64,000 nt of DNA from Allobosea sp. Tri-44. Its GTDB lineage: Bacteria > Pseudomonadota > Alphaproteobacteria > Rhizobiales > Beijerinckiaceae. The position numbers were made by a program, and so were the translations under genes. Below are positions 61,691-64,000 of this stretch, one piece after another (positions within the stretch are counted from its first letter, which is position 1; each line of letters begins with the position of its first letter). Where the stretch lies: the NCBI RefSeq assembly GCF_004123845.1, contig NZ_NBDP01000003.1, positions 806,001-870,000 of the forward strand, in the 5' to 3' direction. The notes below the pieces were generated by a model. The model saw nothing but the letters and a program-made list of their open reading frames with translations. It searched no databases and was not told the origin of the DNA.

Positions 61691-63144
61691 GCGCAAGACG
61701 CCCGGAGACAATCGCCCCGCGCCGGATTGAACGGCTCGCGACCCTGCCGCTCTTCCACAAGCTGGAGGGGCGCAAGGTCGTGCTCGCGGGCGCGAGCGAG
61801 GGCGCGCTCTGGAAGGCCGAATTGCTCGCGGCGGCAGGCAGCAATCTGCTGATCCTTGCGGACCACAACCCTGAGATTTTCGCTGGCCTTGCGGCCGATC
61901 CGCCGGCCGGTTCGGTGACGGTGTTGCCGCGTGCCTGGCAGGCTGATGATCTCGATGGAGCCGCGCTCGCCATCGCCGACATCGATTCCCTCGACGAAGC
62001 CAAGGCCTTCGCCGCCGCCGCCCGGCAGTCCGGCGTGCCGGTCAATGTCGTCGACAAGCCCGAATTCTGCGATTTCGCCTTCGGTTCGCTGGTTAACCGC
62101 TCGCCGCTCGTGGTTGCAATCTCGACCGATGGTGCCGCCCCCGTCTTCGGCCAGGCGATCCGGGCCAAGATCGAGGCGCTGTTGCCGGCGGGCCTCAAGG
62201 CCTGGGCGCAGGCGGCGCATGACTGGCGCCCGCTGGTCAAGGCGCGCGAACTTTCCTTCCCGCTGCGCCGCGATTTCTGGGAGCGCTTCACCAGCCGCGC
62301 CCTCGCCGAGCCGCAGCGCCGGCCCGACGAGAGTGACCGGGACAGCCTTTCCGCCGCGCTCGAAGAGATCGAGCGGACCGGCGCTTCGCATGGCCGTGTC
62401 ACGCTGGTCGGCGCCGGGCCGGGCGATCCGGAGCTGCTGACGCTGAAGGCGGTCCGGGTGCTGCAGAGCGCTGACATCATCCTCTACGACGACCTGGTCT
62501 CGGCCGGTGTGCTTGAGCTCGCGCGGCGAGAGGCCAAGCGCATGCTGGTCGGCAAGCAGGGCTATGGTCTGGCGGTCAAGCAGGACGACATCAACGCGAT
62601 GCTCGTTTCGCTCGCCGGCCAGGGCAAGCATGTCGTGCGGCTCAAGGGTGGCGATCCCGGTATCTTCGGACGCGCCGGCGAGGAGATCGAGGCTTGTCAT
62701 CGCGCCGGCATCCCGGTCGCGATCGTGCCTGGCATTTCGGCGGCGCAGGGCGCGGCGGCCTCGCTCGGCCTGTCGCTGACCCATCGCGATCATGCCCGCC
62801 GGCTGCAATTCGTCACCGGCCATGCCCGTGACGGCAAGCTGCCACAGGATCTCGACTGGAAAGCCCTCGCCGATCCGGCCGCGACCACGGCGCTCTACAT
62901 GGCGCGCGCTACCCTGCCGCTGTTCCGCGAGAAGGCGCTCGCCGCCGGGCTCGATCCGGCGACGCCGGCGATCGCCGTTCTCGGCGCGACAACGCCGGCG
63001 GAGACGCGGATCGCCACCTCGATCGCGGAACTGCCGGAGCGGCTTGGAGAGCTTCCGAGCAAGGGGCCGGTCCTGGTCCTGATCGGCCATGCGATGGGTG
63101 CCGCCTTGCCGGCTGCCGCCAGCGGAAAATTGGCGCAAGGCTGA
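61687..63144 (+). CDS. cysG: Siroheme synthase (uroporphyrinogen methyltransferase with precorrin-2 dehydrogenase/ferrochelatase)
   Basis: Trifunctional enzyme that makes siroheme for CysI from uroporphyrinogen III. The 485-residue protein has a CysG N-terminal Rossmann module (about 20-215), in which the usual GGG of the NAD loop is 'GASEG', '[14 protein letters not shown]' and '[24 protein letters not shown]' in pieces. The SAM-dependent methyltransferase module (about 235-475) has '[20 protein letters not shown]', 'IILYDDLVS', '[17 protein letters not shown]' and 'TGHARDG'. It starts by ATGA overlap with the small membrane gene. Confidence 0.95.
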   Translation: MSARRPETIAPRRIERLATLPLFHKLEGRKVVLAGASEGALWKAELLAAAGSNLLILADHNPEIFAGLAADPPAGSVTVLPRAWQADDLDGAALAIADIDSLDEAKAFAAAARQSGVPVNVVDKPEFCDFAFGSLVNRSPLVVAISTDGAAPVFGQAIRAKIEALLPAGLKAWAQAAHDWRPLVKARELSFPLRRDFWERFTSRALAEPQRRPDESDRDSLSAALEEIERTGASHGRVTLVGAGPGDPELLTLKAVRVLQSADIILYDDLVSAGVLELARREAKRMLVGKQGYGLAVKQDDINAMLVSLAGQGKHVVRLKGGDPGIFGRAGEEIEACHRAGIPVAIVPGISAAQGAAASLGLSLTHRDHARRLQFVTGHARDGKLPQDLDWKALADPAATTALYMARATLPLFREKALAAGLDPATPAIAVLGATTPAETRIATSIAELPERLGELPSKGPVLVLIGHAMGAALPAAASGKLAQG

Positions 63145-63244
63145 GCCGAACCAAAACACCGGAGATGCGTTTTCTCTCTGGCGTGAAAAGTTTGGAAGAG
63201 CTCTACTGCCGCCACCAGTTGAGCGATGACCGCCAATTCAGTAC

Positions 63245-63265
63245 GTTCTGTTTGTTTTTCAGAAC
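63245..63265. promoter_or_regulatory. Inverted repeat upstream of the sulfate-binding gene
   Basis: GTTCTG (63245-63250) and CAGAAC (63260-63265) form a 6-9-6 dyad. The spacer is T-rich. Similar GTTC/GAAC cores are found before the cys operon. Role inferred. Confidence 0.4.
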
Positions 63266-63272
63266 AGTTTTG

Positions 63273-63288
63273 AACCGTTTCAACGGTT
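63273..63288. promoter_or_regulatory. Perfect palindrome upstream of the sulfate-binding gene
   Basis: AACCGTT (63273-63279), a 2-base spacer, and AACGGTT (63282-63288) form a perfect 7-2-7 palindrome, 30 bases before the ATG, at a position suited to a repressor or a -10 region. Confidence 0.45.
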
Positions 63289-63317
63289 TCCGGACCTGTT
63301 CAGCACGGAGCACTGAG

Positions 63318-64000
63318 ATGACGCGACAGAGACTTCACCGCCTGCTGCAGGCTGGCCTGACGCTCGGAGCCTTCGCACTATGCTTCGGCGTTATCACTGG
63401 TGCCCGCGCCCAGACCGAACTGCTCAACGTCTCCTATGATCCGACCCGCGAGCTCTATCGCGAGATCAATGCGGCCTTCATCGCCGACTGGAACGGCAAG
63501 AACGCCAAGAAGATCAGCACGATTCGGCAGTCGCATGGCGGCTCGGGCGCGCAGGCCCGCACCGTTATCGACGGGCTCAACGCCGATGTGCTGACGCTGG
63601 CGCTCGCCGGTGACATCGATGCGGTCGCCGAGCGCTCGAGGAAGCTGCCGCTCGACTGGCAGAAGCGCCTGCCGCAGAACTCCTCGCCCTACACCTCGAC
63701 CATCGTCTTCCTGGTCCGCAAGGGTAATCCAAAGGCGATCAAGGACTGGGGCGACCTGGTGAAGCCCGGTGTCCAGATCATCACGCCGAATCCGAAGACC
63801 TCGGGCGGCGCGCGCTGGAACTACCTCGCCGCCTGGGCCTATGCGCAGAAGGCCTTCAACAAGGACGAGGCGAAGGTCCGCGACTATATCGGCAAGCTGC
63901 TTTCCAATGTTCCGGTGCTCGACACCGGCGCGCGCGGCGCCACCACGACCTTTACCCAGCGCGGTATCGGCGACGTCTTCCTGTCCTGGGAGAACGAAGC
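63318..64000 (+). CDS. Sulfate ABC transporter substrate-binding protein (gene cut by window end)
   Basis: The first 227 codons of a periplasmic sulfate/thiosulfate receptor (Sbp/CysP). The signal peptide has a basic start '[13 protein letters not shown]', a hydrophobic core and an 'ARAQT' cleavage site near residue 32. The mature part begins with the diagnostic '[17 protein letters not shown]', then '[20 protein letters not shown]' and '[18 protein letters not shown]', and '[16 protein letters not shown]' is the sulfate-binding loop. The frame is still open at base 64000. The cysTWA genes would be expected next. Two inverted repeats lie upstream. Confidence 0.93.
   Translation, partial: MTRQRLHRLLQAGLTLGAFALCFGVITGARAQTELLNVSYDPTRELYREINAAFIADWNGKNAKKISTIRQSHGGSGAQARTVIDGLNADVLTLALAGDIDAVAERSRKLPLDWQKRLPQNSSPYTSTIVFLVRKGNPKAIKDWGDLVKPGVQIITPNPKTSGGARWNYLAAWAYAQKAFNKDEAKVRDYIGKLLSNVPVLDTGARGATTTFTQRGIGDVFLSWENE

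Noticed and set aside
58908..63159. Two very long minus-strand frames opposite cysI and cysG (673 and 745 codons)
   Set aside because: Shadows of the sulfur genes. The plus-strand genes have catalytic motifs; the antisense frames have none.

Overview
This 64 kb window is chromosomal DNA from a GC-rich alphaproteobacterium of the order Hyphomicrobiales (Rhizobiales). A Bosea-like or Methylobacterium-like genome fits best, judging from the gene families, the TGATG/ATGA-coupled operons, the sulfite reductase cluster with DUF2849 and DUF934 partners, and the palindromic intergenic repeats bounded by CGTCAT. The genus is inference; a 16S or whole-genome comparison would settle it. No phage genes, transposases, CRISPR arrays or rRNA genes were seen. 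There is one tRNA gene, tRNA-Ser(UGA).

Layout. 1-8 kb: end of a VOC/glyoxalase-like gene, osmoregulated periplasmic glucan genes opgG-opgH, and amino-sugar genes glmU and glmS. 8-11.4 kb: two small membrane-protein families (DUF454, DUF502), AraC and LysR regulators and a RidA-family gene. 11.4-24.7 kb: repair and housekeeping genes (recG, sdhE, mfd, mazG, arfB, recX), a YejA-like peptide-binding protein next to an acyl-CoA-synthetase-like half protein, an IalB-family periplasmic protein and an orphan tricarboxylate-type binding protein. 25-32.4 kb: one tightly packed minus-strand series rlpA, dacA, tmk, holB, metG, tatD and a metallo-beta-lactamase-fold gene.

32.8-43.4 kb is the most interesting part. 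After tRNA-Ser and a remnant of a type III CoA-transferase comes a MocR-type regulator divergent from a catabolic operon: class II HMG-CoA reductase (mvaA), a complete branched-chain-type ABC importer (binding protein, permease, permease-ATPase fusion, ATPase), HMG-CoA lyase (mvaB) and both subunits of a 3-oxoacid CoA-transferase. Together these predict uptake of mevalonate (or a related C6 acid) and its conversion through HMG-CoA and acetoacetate to acetyl-CoA and acetoacetyl-CoA. A perfect 9-6-9 dyad lies in the divergent promoter, and a palindromic element sits between the binding-protein gene and the first permease gene.

43.4-50 kb: LysE exporter with a divergent MocR regulator, then small accessory genes (DUF2934, GNAT, thioesterase, DUF898, M48 protease, GFA). 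49.8-58.2 kb: a complete potassium-uptake operon kdpFABCDE, with two short membrane peptides ahead of kdpF or further upstream and a direct repeat resembling a KdpE site. 58.9-64 kb: assimilatory sulfur genes (DUF2849, sulfite reductase cysI, DUF934, a 55-residue membrane protein, siroheme synthase cysG) and the start of a sulfate-binding protein gene that runs off the window.
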